Source: Halomonas gemina
GTDB taxonomy: Bacteria; Pseudomonadota; Gammaproteobacteria; Pseudomonadales; Halomonadaceae
Length of the DNA: 64,000 bases
Direction of reading: 5' to 3'
Assembly: GCF_023554995.1 (NCBI RefSeq)
Contig: NZ_JAMJPK010000004.1
Span: forward strand, 124,001 to 188,000
Part shown: positions 55,189-64,000 of the stretch, one piece after another
How positions within the stretch are numbered: the first letter of the stretch is position 1
Layout: every line of letters begins with the position of its first letter
Notes under the pieces: model-generated
What the model was told of the DNA's origin: nothing
The model's database searches: none
What the model saw: the letters and a program-made list of their open reading frames with translations, nothing else
Program-made: the position numbers and the translations under genes

Positions 55189-57465
55189 ATGCTGAGTAAA
55201 GAACTTGAACTGACCCTGAACACGGCATTTACCGTGGCCCGCTCCAAGCGCCACGAGTTCATGACCGTGGAGCACCTGCTGCTGGCGCTGCTGGACAACG
55301 CCTCGGCGGCGGATGTGCTGCGTGCCTGCGGGGCCAACCTCGACAAGCTGCGGTCCGACCTGCAGGATTTCATCAATTCCACCACGCCGCTGATCCCCGA
55401 GGACCAGTCGGACCGGGAGACCCAGCCCACCCTGGGCTTCCAGCGCGTGCTCCAGCGTGCCGTCTTCCATGTCCAGTCCTCCGGCAAGAGCGAGGTCACC
55501 GGCGCCAACGTGCTGGTGGCGATCTTCTCCGAGCAGGAGAGCCAGGCGGTCTACTTCCTGAAGCAGCAGAACGTGGCCCGGGTCGATGCCGTCAACTACA
55601 TCGCCCACGGCATCTCCAAGGTTGCCGGTCACGGCCAGAGCCAGTCGTCTCCCTCGCCGGAGGCCGAGGAGGCCGAGGAGGGCGGTGCAGAGTCCGGCTC
55701 CAACCCGCTCACCAGCTATGCCACGAACCTCAACGAGCAGGCACGGTTGGGCAAGATCGACCCGTTGATCGGCCGCGACCACGAACTCGAGCGGGTGGTG
55801 CAGATCCTGGCGCGTCGGCGCAAGAACAATCCGCTGCTGGTCGGCGAGGCCGGCGTGGGCAAGACCGCCATCGCCGAGGGGCTTGCCAAGCGCGTCGTCG
55901 AGGAGGATGTGCCCGACGTCATCAGCGATGCGGTGGTCTACTCCCTGGACATGGGCGCCCTGCTCGCCGGCACCAAGTATCGCGGCGACTTCGAGAAGCG
56001 CCTCAAGAACCTGCTGGCCGAGCTGCGCAAGCAGCCCAACGCCGTCCTGTTCATCGATGAGATCCATACCGTGATCGGCGCCGGCGCCGCCTCCGGTGGC
56101 GTGATGGACGCCTCCAACCTGCTCAAGCCGCTGCTCTCCTCCGGCGAGCTGCGCTGCATCGGCTCGACCACCTTCCAGGAGTACCGTGGCATCTTCGAGA
56201 AGGATCGTGCGCTGGCGCGCCGCTTCCAGAAGGTCGACGTCATGGCGCCCTCGGTGGAGGACACCACCCGCATCCTCATGGGGCTGCGCTCGCGCTTCGA
56301 GGAGCACCACCAGCTCAAGTACACCGATGCGGCCCTGGAGAGCGCCGCCCGGCTGTCGGACCGCTACATCAACGACCGCCACCTGCCCGACAAGGCCATC
56401 GACGTGATCGACGAGGCCGGTGCCCACCAGCGGCTGCTGCCGCCGGAGGTGCGCGTGGACACCATCGACGTCGACCAGGTCGAGGCGGTGGTGGCCTCCA
56501 TCGCGCGGATCCCGCCGAAGAGCGTCTCCACTTCTGACCGCAAGCTGCTGGCCAACATCGATCGTGACCTGAAGATGCTGGTGTTCGGCCAGGACGAGGC
56601 CATCGACAGCCTGGCGGCGGCGATCAAGCTGTCGCGGGCCGGGCTCAAGGCACCGGACAAGCCGGTGGGCAGCTTCCTGTTCGCCGGGCCAACCGGGGTG
56701 GGCAAGACCGAGGTGGCCCGCCAGCTGTCCCATATCATGGGTATCGAGCTGGTGCGCTTCGACATGTCCGAGTACATGGAGCGCCACACCGTGTCGCGGC
56801 TGATCGGTGCGCCCCCCGGCTACGTCGGCTACGACCAGGGCGGCCTGCTGACCGAGGCGATCACCAAGCAACCCCACTGCGTGCTGCTGCTCGACGAGAT
56901 TGAGAAGGCGCATCCCGAGGTCTTCAACCTGCTGCTGCAGGTCATGGACCACGGCCGCCTGACCGACAACAACGGCCGCGAGGCGGACTTCCGCCACGTG
57001 ATCCTGATCATGACCTCCAACGCCGGGGTCGAGCAGGCCACGCGGCGCTCCATTGGCTTCCAGACCCAGGACCACTCGACGGACGCCATGGAGGTGATCC
57101 GCAAGACCTTCTCACCGGAGTTCCGCAACCGCCTGGACGGCATCATCCAGTTCCATGCCCTGCCGACCTCGGTGGTGCGCAACGTGGTGGACAAGTTCCT
57201 GGTCGAGCTGCAGGCTCAGCTCGACGAGAAGCGGGTCCAGCTCGACGTGGACGAGGCCGCCCGGGACTGGCTGGCCGAGAAGGGCTACGACCCCGACATG
57301 GGGGCTCGCCCGATGGCCCGCCTGATCCAGGAGAAGCTCAAGAAGCCGCTGGCCGAGCTGATCCTGTTCGGCGAGCTGGCCGAGCACGGCGGGGTGGTGC
57401 ACGTCAGCGTGGAGGAGGGCGAGCTCCACCTCTCCACGGAGTCGGAGCTGGCCGACGCGCCCTGA
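55189..57465 (+). CDS. clpA: ATP-dependent Clp protease ATP-binding subunit ClpA
   Basis: A 758-residue Hsp100 unfoldase (E. coli: 758) that feeds ClpP. It has the N-terminal double Clp-repeat domain, which binds ClpS (about 1-145), a Glu-rich linker, AAA module 1 with GEAGVGKT, and AAA module 2 with GPTGVGKT. The start at 55189 ([11 protein letters not shown]) aligns with the family; AAGGGG lies upstream. A 137-bp gap separates it from clpS. Identification is secure. Confidence 0.96.
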   Translation: MLSKELELTLNTAFTVARSKRHEFMTVEHLLLALLDNASAADVLRACGANLDKLRSDLQDFINSTTPLIPEDQSDRETQPTLGFQRVLQRAVFHVQSSGKSEVTGANVLVAIFSEQESQAVYFLKQQNVARVDAVNYIAHGISKVAGHGQSQSSPSPEAEEAEEGGAESGSNPLTSYATNLNEQARLGKIDPLIGRDHELERVVQILARRRKNNPLLVGEAGVGKTAIAEGLAKRVVEEDVPDVISDAVVYSLDMGALLAGTKYRGDFEKRLKNLLAELRKQPNAVLFIDEIHTVIGAGAASGGVMDASNLLKPLLSSGELRCIGSTTFQEYRGIFEKDRALARRFQKVDVMAPSVEDTTRILMGLRSRFEEHHQLKYTDAALESAARLSDRYINDRHLPDKAIDVIDEAGAHQRLLPPEVRVDTIDVDQVEAVVASIARIPPKSVSTSDRKLLANIDRDLKMLVFGQDEAIDSLAAAIKLSRAGLKAPDKPVGSFLFAGPTGVGKTEVARQLSHIMGIELVRFDMSEYMERHTVSRLIGAPPGYVGYDQGGLLTEAITKQPHCVLLLDEIEKAHPEVFNLLLQVMDHGRLTDNNGREADFRHVILIMTSNAGVEQATRRSIGFQTQDHSTDAMEVIRKTFSPEFRNRLDGIIQFHALPTSVVRNVVDKFLVELQAQLDEKRVQLDVDEAARDWLAEKGYDPDMGARPMARLIQEKLKKPLAELILFGELAEHGGVVHVSVEEGELHLSTESELADAP

Positions 57466-57493
57466 CGGGGCTCAGCCAGCCGCCATCACACAG

Positions 57494-57520
57494 CGCCCTG
57501 TCTGCGGACGGGGCGTTGTT
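57494..57520 (+). terminator. Terminator of clpA
   Basis: CGCCCTGTC (57494-57502) and GACGGGGCG (57507-57515) form a 9-bp stem (one G-U pair) with a TGCG loop, followed by TTGTT, 28 nt past the clpA stop. Confidence 0.7.
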
Positions 57521-57611
57521 CGTTCAGGTGTGTCAGCGGGGATGGCGGCGGGCGCGGGGTGCAGCCGGCGCTCGAGCGTGGGGCGGGCGATGCGGCGTGC
57601 CCGGCCGAGGC

Positions 57612-57830
57612 TCAGCGGGCGCGATAGACGATGCGGCCCTTGGACAGGTCGTAGGGGGTCAGCTCGACCTTGACCTTGTCGCCGGTGAGGATGCGGATGT
57701 AGTGCTTGCGCATCTTGCCCGAGATATGGGCGGTGACTACGTGGCCGTTCTCGAGCTCGACGCGGAACATGGTGTTGGGAAGGGTATCGACGACGACGCC
57801 TTCCATTTCGATATGGTCTTCACGTGCCAT
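57612..57830 (-). CDS. infA: Translation initiation factor IF-1
   Basis: A 72-residue S1/OB-fold factor that binds the ribosomal A site during initiation. The length equals the standard, and [19 protein letters not shown] and [14 protein letters not shown] are family signatures. It is convergent with clpA and in the clpA-infA-aat neighbourhood as in E. coli. In E. coli a serine tRNA lies near; none is present here. Confidence 0.97.
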   Translation of the reverse strand: MAREDHIEMEGVVVDTLPNTMFRVELENGHVVTAHISGKMRKHYIRILTGDKVKVELTPYDLSKGRIVYRAR

Positions 57831-57964
57831 ATAGGCGGTTCCTCGCTGATGATGACGAAAGAAGGCGGCACGGTGTCACGGCTTTGCCGCCCGTGCCGAC
57901 AGGATAGCGCGATATTGTGCCGCATGCCGCTCGTCAAGGCAAAGGAACCCGCTCCCCGGCGCCC

Positions 57965-58711
57965 CTACAGGGCGATCATTCGGCGCCAGTGGCGGCCGTC
58001 GAGCATCTCCAGCGGCCGGAAGGACTGCTTGTAGTTCATCTTGCGGCACTCGCGGATCCAGTAGCCCAGATAGACATGGGGCAGCCCCTGGTCCCGGGCG
58101 CGCTGGATCAGCGCGAGCACGGCGAAGGTGCCCAGGGAGCGGCGCTCCAGCGCCGGGGCCGGATCGAAGAAGGTGTAGATGGCCGAGAGGCCGTGCTCGA
58201 GCTGGTCGAAGGCCGAGACGGCCACCAGCCGGCCGTCGAGCCGGAACTCCAGCAGCCGGGCGTAGGCCTGGTCGAGGGTCAGGAAGGTGCGATACTGCTC
58301 GTGGCTCGGCGGGTACATGTCGCCGTCGGCGTGGCGGGTCCGGACATAGTGGGCATAGAGCGCATAGTGCTCGGCATCGAAGAGGGCGGGGCGCACGTGC
58401 AGCGTCAGGTCGGCGTTGCGATTGGCCAGCTTGCGCTGGGTGCGGCTCGGCGCGAACTCGGCCACCGGGATGCGTACCGAGATGCAGGCATTGCAGGCAT
58501 CGCAGTGGGGACGATAGAGGTGACGGCCGCTGCGGCGGAAACCGAGCAGGGCCAGTGCATCGTAGACCCCCTGGCCCGGCGCCTCCTGGGGGTCGAGGAA
58601 CAGGGTGGTCGCCTCGCGGCCTTCCAGGTAGCTGCAGGCATGGGGCACGGTCAGGAAGAAGCGCAGGTCCCTGACCGGCTGCCGGGGGGCGTTGCTGCTC
58701 AAGGCTGCCAT
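57965..58711 (-). CDS. bpt: Aspartate/glutamate leucyltransferase (Bpt)
   Basis: A 248-residue aminoacyl-tRNA-protein transferase that adds leucine to N-terminal Asp or Glu, marking the protein for ClpS/ClpAP. The conserved cysteine-rich box HCDACNACISVRIPV and the later GYWIRECRKMNYKQSFRP are typical of the bacterial ATE1-like group. The ATG at 58711 is only two bases past GAGG, an unusually short spacing. It lies 22 nt downstream of aat on the same strand. Confidence 0.93.
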   Translation of the reverse strand: MAALSSNAPRQPVRDLRFFLTVPHACSYLEGREATTLFLDPQEAPGQGVYDALALLGFRRSGRHLYRPHCDACNACISVRIPVAEFAPSRTQRKLANRNADLTLHVRPALFDAEHYALYAHYVRTRHADGDMYPPSHEQYRTFLTLDQAYARLLEFRLDGRLVAVSAFDQLEHGLSAIYTFFDPAPALERRSLGTFAVLALIQRARDQGLPHVYLGYWIRECRKMNYKQSFRPLEMLDGRHWRRMIAL

Positions 58712-58733
58712 CTCCTCTGAATCGGTGGCCCGG

Positions 58734-59486
58734 TCATGCAAAGGTGTCGATCGCATCGAAGGACCAGGTCGGTGCCAGTACGCCGTCGACCGTCTCTCGA
58801 CGGTCACTGCCGGCTTCGCCCAGCCACTGTTCAAGATAGCCGATGAACTCGCTACGGGCGATGTCCCTGGCCCCCAGGCTGGCCAGGTGGCCGGTATGCA
58901 TCTGGCAGTCGATCAGCCGGCCGCCGCCGACGTTCATGGCGCGCGCCAGGTGCACCAGGGCCACCTTCGAGGCATCCGGCACGCGGGAGAACATCGACTC
59001 GCCGAAGAACACCGGGCCCATGGCCACCCCGTAGAGGCCGCCCGCCAGCTCGCCGCCGCGCCAGACCTCCACCGAATGCGCCGCACCGAGCCGATGCAGA
59101 CGTTCATAGGCTGCCTGCATCTCGACGGTGATCCAGGTGCCGGGCTGGCCGACTCGGGGGGCGGCGCATGCCGCCACCACCCGTTCGAAGGCGGTGTCGA
59201 CTGAGACTCGGAAGCCGCCATTGCGCAGCCGCTTGGCGAGGCTGCGCCGTATCCGGATCTCGTCCGGGATCAGCACCATGCGCGGGTCGGGGCTCCACCA
59301 CAGGACCGGCTGGTCATCGCTGAACCACGGGAAAATCCCGCGGCGATAGGCGGCCAGCAGCCATTCCGGGGTCAGGGCCCCGCCGGCGGCCAGCAGGCCG
59401 TCGGGGTCGCGCAGGGCCGAGGCAATGGGCGGGAAGCCCACGGGGCGCTCGGGGAGCCAGGGGAGCATGGGCAGCGTCTTCCTCAT
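58734..59486 (-). CDS. aat: Leucyl/phenylalanyl-tRNA-protein transferase
   Basis: A 250-residue enzyme that adds Leu or Phe to N-terminal Lys or Arg. FPPIASALRDPDGLLAAGG, YRRGIFPWF and the C-terminal LIDCQMHTGHLASLGARDI are family hallmarks. GGAGGGG stands ahead of the start at 59486. It forms a pair with bpt and is divergent from ftsK. Confidence 0.94.
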   Translation of the reverse strand: MRKTLPMLPWLPERPVGFPPIASALRDPDGLLAAGGALTPEWLLAAYRRGIFPWFSDDQPVLWWSPDPRMVLIPDEIRIRRSLAKRLRNGGFRVSVDTAFERVVAACAAPRVGQPGTWITVEMQAAYERLHRLGAAHSVEVWRGGELAGGLYGVAMGPVFFGESMFSRVPDASKVALVHLARAMNVGGGRLIDCQMHTGHLASLGARDIARSEFIGYLEQWLGEAGSDRRETVDGVLAPTWSFDAIDTFA

Positions 59487-59623
59487 TGACGACCCCTCCA
59501 GTCTGCCGTGCGGCGGGGTAGGGCTCAAGGCATGCAGGCCCCTGTGATGGTGAGCACTTGCTCGGTATGATTGAACGCAACGAAATCCGGAAGACGCCAT
59601 GTTGGCGCAAGGGGGATGGCCGC

Positions 59624-62600
59624 TTGAGTGTCAAGAAGAGGACCTCGTCACGTCGCGTGACGGCGGCGAACGCCAGGGAGACGGCGAAGCGCTTCGGCCT
59701 GCGGCTGCAGGGGTCGGCGCGCGAGGGCGTGGTGATCCTGCTGCTGGCCGCCTGTGTGTTCCTGCTGCTGGCGCTCTACAGCTTCAGCGCCCGGGATCCC
59801 GGCTGGTCGCGCAGCGGCCCGGAGACCGAGGTCGCCAACTGGATGGGGCCGATCGGGGCCTGGCTCGCCGACGTGCTCTACTCGCTGTTCGGGGTCAGTG
59901 CCCTGTGGTGGCCCGGCATGCTGGGGTTCGCCGCCTGGTGGCTGATCCGTTCGCGGCAGGTGCGCTTCGAGTGGGATGCCACCGCCCTGGCGGTGCGCTG
60001 TGGAGGCCTGGTGCTGCTGCTGCTGGGCTCCACTACCCTGGGGGCGCTGCACTTCTACCGTCCCGATGGCCCCTTGCCCTACTCCACGGGGGGCATCCTC
60101 GGTGAGGGGCTGGTCGGTGCCCTGATCCCCCTGGTAGGGACGGGCGGGACCGGCCTGCTGGCCGTGGCCGCCATGCTCTGTGGCTTTCCCCTGTTCAGCG
60201 GGCTCTCCTGGCTGACGGTGATGGATGAGCTTGGCCACCGCAGCCTGATGCTGTGGCGCTGGGTGGCCGACCGTTTCGGCCTGGTGCGCGAACGACGCGC
60301 CGAGCGGCGTGACGAGGTCCGGGATGAGAGCGAGCCCCCGGTCGCCCGCTCCGATGAGCGAGGGGCCGACGAGGCCTCTCGCGAGACCGATCACCGGCCG
60401 CGCTGGTGGCAGCGTCTGGGGGGTGGCCGTCGTCGCGAGGCCGAACCCGTGCTGGCCGCCGACGGGGTCTCGCACCGCGAGCCCGGTTTCGGCAACGACG
60501 GCGAGACCGACATCCCCTGGGAGGTGCCCGAGCGCACGCCCTCGGCCAAGCAGCCCGAGGCGGCCTATTCCGCCCGGGCCTCGCGCGAAGCCGTGGAACC
60601 GCGAGTGACGATCACCCCGCCGGGGGGGCAGGGCACGCCCGCCTCCTCGCCCCGCGCCGAGGCCAAGCCCGCTGATACCGCGATGCCCCCGGCCCCACGC
60701 GAGCCGACCCCGGATGCCGGCGACGCCGCTCCCTCCGCATCCGGCGAGACACCGCGCACCAGGCCGGAAAGCCGCGACAAGGAGAGCGCTCGCCGGGTCC
60801 CTGAGGCGGTGCCCGAGCCGGTGCTGCCCGATGACGACGAGGTGATGCCGGCCTGGCACGGCCCCGCCCTGCGGGCCCAGCGTGACGAGGGACATCTCGA
60901 TGCACGCGTGGCTGCGTCCTCCGGCAGCGCCGAGGACGGCGAGGCAGCCGATGCGCCGCCCCCCGCCCGGGCCTCCTCGGGTGCCTCGCCACACTCGCCG
61001 GCCCGCGAGGGGCGCCGGCGTGATCCGGGGGTCGCCCCACCGGAGCCGACGCCGCAGCTGGCGACCGCCGAGCAGGGACGCGAGGCCGCCGACGAGCCCG
61101 AGGGACCGGCACTGTGGACGGTGGAGCACCTGCAGAACCAGCGGCCGGTGCTCGACGAACTGCCGGAGCCCGATGGCGAACTGCCCAGCCTGCGGCTGCT
61201 GACGCCGCCGCAGCCCCAGCAGCGCAACTACTCCAGCGAGCAGCTGGGCGAGATGGCGGAACTGCTCGAGGTTCGGCTGCGCGAGTACGGGGTCAAGGCC
61301 GAGGTGGTCGATACCTGGCCTGGCCCGGTGATCACCCGCTTCGAGATCAAGCCGGCGGCCGGCGTGAAGGTTTCCAAGATCAGCAACCTGGCCAAGGACC
61401 TGGCGCGCTCGCTGATGGTCAAGAGCGTGCGGGTGGTCGAGGTGATCCCCGGCCGGCCCACCGTGGGCATCGAGATCCCCAATCCGCATCGCGCCATGAT
61501 CCGCCTGCGCGAGGTGATCGATTCCGACCGCTACCAGCACGAGGCTTCGGCGCTGACCCTGGCGCTGGGCCAGGACATCGGTGGCGGCCCGGTGGTGGCC
61601 AACCTCGGCAAGATGCCCCACCTGCTGGTGGCCGGCACCACCGGTTCGGGCAAGTCGGTGGGGGTCAATGCCATGCTGATCTCCATGCTGCTCAAGGCGA
61701 CCCCCGATGAGCTGCGCATGATCATGGTCGATCCCAAGATGCTGGAGCTGTCGGTCTACGACGGCATTCCGCACCTGCTGACGCCGGTGGTCACCGACAT
61801 GAAGGAGGCGGCCAACGCGCTGCGCTGGTGCGTGGCCGAGATGGAGCGTCGCTACAAGCTGATGGCCTCCATGGGGGTGCGTAACATCGCCGGCTTCAAC
61901 GGCAAGCTCGACGAGGCCGAGCGGGCCGGCGCCCAGGTGGCCGATCCCCTCTGGGAGCCCCAGCCCTGGGAGATGCACCAGGCCCCGCCGGTGCTCGAGA
62001 AGCTGCCCTATATCGTGGTGGTGATCGACGAGTTCGCCGACATGTTCATGATCGTCGGCAAGAAGGTCGAGGAGCTGATCGCACGGCTGGCCCAGAAGGC
62101 CCGCGCCGCCGGCATCCACCTGATACTCGCCACCCAGCGTCCCTCGGTGGACGTGGTCACCGGCCTGATCAAGGCCAACATTCCCACCCGCATGGCCTTC
62201 CAGGTCTCCTCGCGGGTCGACTCGCGCACCATCCTCGACCAGGGGGGCGCCGAGAACCTGCTCGGACACGGCGACATGCTCTACCTGCCGGCCGGGTCCG
62301 GGATGCCGACCCGCGTCCATGGTGCCTTCGTCGATGACGACGAGGTGCATCGCGTGGTCGAGGACTGGAAGCGGCGCGGCGAGCCGGAGTACATCGACGA
62401 GATCCTCTCCGGCGGCGTCTCCGCCGAGGCCCTCACCGGCCTGGAGGCCGAGGGCGGCGGTGACGACGATGCCGAGCAGGATGCCCTCTATGACGAGGCG
62501 GTGGCCTTCGTCACCGAGAGTCGTCGGGCCTCCATCTCGGCGGTGCAGCGCCGCTTCAAGATCGGCTACAACCGGGCCGCGCGCCTGGTCGAGTCCATGG

Positions 62601-62677
62601 AGATGGCCGGGGTGGTCTCCACCATGGGCACCAATGGCGCGCGCGAGGTACTGGCCCCGCCGCCGGTGGGCGACTGA
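59624..62677 (+). CDS. ftsK: DNA translocase FtsK
   Basis: A 1017-residue septal DNA pump. Four transmembrane helices lie in residues about 30-185, then a disordered Pro/Glu/Arg-rich linker (about 200-510). The motor (alpha/beta) has Walker A GTTGSGKS and Walker [13 protein letters not shown]. The C-terminal gamma winged helix ([21 protein letters not shown]) reads the polar DNA sequences. The TTG at 59624 is chosen as start because AAGGGGGAT is well placed; an ATG at 59567 is possible and would add 19 residues. The linker is shorter than in E. coli (1329 aa). Confidence 0.92.
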   Translation: MSVKKRTSSRRVTAANARETAKRFGLRLQGSAREGVVILLLAACVFLLLALYSFSARDPGWSRSGPETEVANWMGPIGAWLADVLYSLFGVSALWWPGMLGFAAWWLIRSRQVRFEWDATALAVRCGGLVLLLLGSTTLGALHFYRPDGPLPYSTGGILGEGLVGALIPLVGTGGTGLLAVAAMLCGFPLFSGLSWLTVMDELGHRSLMLWRWVADRFGLVRERRAERRDEVRDESEPPVARSDERGADEASRETDHRPRWWQRLGGGRRREAEPVLAADGVSHREPGFGNDGETDIPWEVPERTPSAKQPEAAYSARASREAVEPRVTITPPGGQGTPASSPRAEAKPADTAMPPAPREPTPDAGDAAPSASGETPRTRPESRDKESARRVPEAVPEPVLPDDDEVMPAWHGPALRAQRDEGHLDARVAASSGSAEDGEAADAPPPARASSGASPHSPAREGRRRDPGVAPPEPTPQLATAEQGREAADEPEGPALWTVEHLQNQRPVLDELPEPDGELPSLRLLTPPQPQQRNYSSEQLGEMAELLEVRLREYGVKAEVVDTWPGPVITRFEIKPAAGVKVSKISNLAKDLARSLMVKSVRVVEVIPGRPTVGIEIPNPHRAMIRLREVIDSDRYQHEASALTLALGQDIGGGPVVANLGKMPHLLVAGTTGSGKSVGVNAMLISMLLKATPDELRMIMVDPKMLELSVYDGIPHLLTPVVTDMKEAANALRWCVAEMERRYKLMASMGVRNIAGFNGKLDEAERAGAQVADPLWEPQPWEMHQAPPVLEKLPYIVVVIDEFADMFMIVGKKVEELIARLAQKARAAGIHLILATQRPSVDVVTGLIKANIPTRMAFQVSSRVDSRTILDQGGAENLLGHGDMLYLPAGSGMPTRVHGAFVDDDEVHRVVEDWKRRGEPEYIDEILSGGVSAEALTGLEAEGGGDDDAEQDALYDEAVAFVTESRRASISAVQRRFKIGYNRAARLVESMEMAGVVSTMGTNGAREVLAPPPVGD

Positions 62678-62706
62678 CCCACCGCAACCTTGCAGCAATC
62701 ATGGAA

Positions 62707-62735
62707 GCCCCGGCGGGGATGCAACCCGCCGGGGC
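62707..62735 (+). terminator. Stem-loop between ftsK and lolA
   Basis: GCCCCGGCGGG (62707-62717) pairs perfectly with CCCGCCGGGGC (62725-62735) around a 7-nt loop. No T-run follows, so partial read-through into lolA is likely. Confidence 0.5.
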
Positions 62736-62791
62736 GTCCCCGGTCCGAGTGACAGGATGCCATGATGGACCCGTCCAGGGAGACAGAGACG

Positions 62792-63421
62792 ATGACAGTG
62801 AAGAAGACCCTCGCCGCGCTGACCATGACCCTCGCCGTGCCGATGTCGGCCCTGGCCAGCGAGGGCGCCGAGCGACTGGCGGACATTCTCGAGCCGCTCG
62901 AGACCTACGTGGCGGACTTCGAGCAGCAGATCCTCGATGGCAGCGGCCAGCGCCTGCAGGAAGCCCGCGGCCGCATGTGGCTGTCGCGTCCCGGCAAGTT
63001 CCGCTGGGAGGTGGATGCCCCCTACGAGCAGCTGGTGGTCTCCGCGGGCGAGGAGGTCACCCTCTACGATCCGGACCTGGAGCAGGCCACGGTGCAGGCG
63101 CTGGACCAGCGGGTGACCCATACCCCGGCCCTGCTGCTCTCCGGTAGCGCCGACGAGCTGACCGGCAGTTACGACGTCACCCGTCGCCAGCAGGGCAGCA
63201 GCGAGACCTTCACCCTGGTGCCCAAGGATCCCGATACCCTGTTCGAGGAGCTGCAGATGACCTTTCGCGGGGAGGCGCTGGACCTGCTGCAGATGACCGA
63301 CAGCACCGGGCAGCGCACCGCCATCGAGTTCGACAACGTGCGCATGAACGAGCCGCTGGACGACAGCCGCTTTACCTTCGAGATCCCCGACGGCACCGAC
63401 GTGATCCGCGACACGCAGTAA
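62792..63421 (+). CDS. lolA: Outer-membrane lipoprotein carrier protein LolA
   Basis: A 209-residue periplasmic chaperone that carries lipoproteins from LolCDE to LolB. A signal peptide ends at SALA near residue 22. ADFEQQILDGSGQRLQEARGRMWLSRPGKFRWEV and LYDPDLEQATVQAL are family features. The start at 62792 has AGGGAGA upstream; an ATG at 62762 is less likely since the signal peptide begins later. The ftsK-lolA-rarA order is conserved in gammaproteobacteria, although rarA is here on the opposite strand. Confidence 0.94.
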   Translation: MTVKKTLAALTMTLAVPMSALASEGAERLADILEPLETYVADFEQQILDGSGQRLQEARGRMWLSRPGKFRWEVDAPYEQLVVSAGEEVTLYDPDLEQATVQALDQRVTHTPALLLSGSADELTGSYDVTRRQQGSSETFTLVPKDPDTLFEELQMTFRGEALDLLQMTDSTGQRTAIEFDNVRMNEPLDDSRFTFEIPDGTDVIRDTQ

Positions 63422-63452
63422 AGCGCCGAGCTGAAAGCGCCGAGCCGCCAAG
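63422..63452 (+). repeat. Repeat element locus 2, left part with 17-bp core
   Basis: Directly after the lolA stop, AGCGCCGAG is followed by AGCGCCGAGCCGCCAAG (63436-63452), identical over 17 bp to 49450-49466. Its end can pair (one G-U) with CTTGGCGGCTTGGCG in the array at 63548-63595. Confidence 0.8.
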
Positions 63453-63495
63453 TTGTTCGTTAGTGGGTGGCAGGCGTTGAGGCAATGAATGAGTG

Positions 63496-63532
63496 CCCCC
63501 GTCGGATTACAGGTCTGGCGGGGGTTCTTTTT
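63496..63532 (+). terminator. Rho-independent terminator of lolA
   Basis: CCCCCGTCGGA (63496-63506) and TCTGGCGGGGG (63514-63524) form an 11-bp stem (two G-U pairs), followed by TTCTTTTT. It sits between the two halves of repeat locus 2. Confidence 0.75.
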
Positions 63533-63547
63533 GGGTTAGGTTATCCT

Positions 63548-63595
63548 GCTTGGCTGCTTGGCTGCTTGGCTGCTTGGCGGCTTGGCGGCTTGGCG
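63548..63595 (+). repeat. Tandem array, 3 x GCTTGGCT then 3 x GCTTGGCG
   Basis: Six 8-bp units differing only in the last base end exactly at the stop codon of rarA (63596-63598, minus strand). It is the same unit, orientation and placement as the 13-copy array behind nudJ. Confidence 0.92.
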
Positions 63596-64000
63596 CTACG
63601 CGCCGCCATCCGCTTCGGCGTCGAGCTGCTCGCGCCAGGCCATCAGCTGGCCGTAACGCTTCTCCTGGCCGTAGGCCGTGGGTTGGTAGAAGTGCTGGTA
63701 CGGGACCTCCTCGGGCCAGCAGTCGTGGTCACTGCCGGCAGGATAGCCGTGGGGCTCGTTGTGCGCGTAGCGGTAGCCCTCACCGTGGCCCAGGGACTCC
63801 ATCAGCCTGGTCGGGGCGTTGCGCAGATAGGTGGGCACCTCGAGCCGTGGCTGCTCAGCCACGAAGGCCTTGGCCTGCTTCCAGGCCCGGTCGATGGCGT
63901 TGCTCTTGGGGGCCACCGCCAGGTGAATGGCGGCGTGGGCAATGGCGCGCTGGCCCTCGTAATCCCCCAGGCGCAGGTAGGCGTCCCAGGCGGCCATCAC
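63596..64000 (-). CDS. rarA: Replication-associated recombination protein RarA, C-terminal part
   Basis: The frame runs off the right edge; 134 C-terminal residues are seen. They match the tetramerisation domain of the AAA+ ATPase RarA (MgsA), which acts at stalled forks: AIHLAVAPKSNAIDRAWKQA, VPTYLRNAPTRLM, YRYAHNEPHGYPAG and YQHFYQPTAYGQEKR. The ATPase domain lies outside the window. Its stop codon abuts the 8-bp repeat array. Confidence 0.93.
   Translation of the reverse strand: MMAAWDAYLRLGDYEGQRAIAHAAIHLAVAPKSNAIDRAWKQAKAFVAEQPRLEVPTYLRNAPTRLMESLGHGEGYRYAHNEPHGYPAGSDHDCWPEEVPYQHFYQPTAYGQEKRYGQLMAWREQLDAEADGGA

Noticed and set aside
59648..62698. Minus-strand open frame of about 1000 codons opposite ftsK
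   Set aside because: FtsK motifs on the plus strand are complete; the antisense product is Gly/His/Arg-rich shadow.

Overview
The window looks like chromosomal core DNA of a moderately halophilic gammaproteobacterium, most likely Halomonas or a close relative in the Halomonadaceae. This rests on very high GC, protein sequences of pseudomonad/halomonad type, and gene order: sdhB-sucA-sucB-lpdA-sucC-sucD, a gltR/gtrS-gts sugar cluster, and rluE-nudJ-mnmA-hflD-purB near icd-clpS-clpA-infA. The genus is an inference; there is no rRNA or tRNA gene here to anchor it.

Layout. (1) 1-8855, plus strand: the end of the succinate dehydrogenase operon and the whole 2-oxoglutarate dehydrogenase/succinyl-CoA synthetase block, with structured hairpins in the sdhB-sucA and lpdA-sucC gaps. 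(2) 9000-12860: a ribbon-helix-helix regulator with its own promoter and operator, a PHB-depolymerase-family esterase, a DUF1989 protein, and a decayed glycosyltransferase/flippase remnant. (3) 12861-14801 minus: RNase II. (4) 15035-22473 plus: HAD phosphatase, GltR/GtrS-like two-component system and a GtsABCD-type sugar ABC transporter, tightly packed. (5) 22490-34838: stress protein, ycjX-ycjF, sodium/solute symporter, small membrane proteins, DUF924, gabD-gabT, and an 821-residue DUF1266 protein. (6) 35061-42404: NlpC/P60 lipoprotein, MFS exporter beside a possible LysR scrap, exported MsrA, a membrane VTT-FAD oxidoreductase fusion followed by a CDP-alcohol phosphatidyltransferase, SlyD, and SlyB. 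(7) 42622-50684 minus: isocitrate lyase, then the rluE-nudJ-mnmA-hflD-purB-roxA-GNAT run. (8) 50822-54495: monomeric and dimeric NADP-isocitrate dehydrogenases, divergently arranged. (9) 54665-63421: clpS, clpA, infA, bpt, aat, ftsK, lolA. (10) 63596-64000 minus: the 3' end of rarA.

How it fits together. Carbon flow at isocitrate is heavily represented: two isocitrate dehydrogenases, isocitrate lyase, 2-oxoglutarate dehydrogenase, succinyl-CoA synthetase, and the GABA shunt (gabT/gabD), which feeds succinate. A second theme is protein turnover and quality: ClpS/ClpA with both aminoacyl-transferases (Bpt and Aat) that make N-degrons, plus MsrA, SlyD, Usp and RoxA.

No phage, insertion sequence, CRISPR array or defence island is visible. 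The least conventional features are a dispersed short-repeat element present twice (8-bp tandem arrays directly behind stop codons, paired with a shared 17-bp core), a SucB with two lipoyl domains, the VTT-oxidoreductase fusion, the multi-deletion glycosyltransferase/flippase scar, and the promoter-operator layout in front of the ribbon-helix-helix gene.
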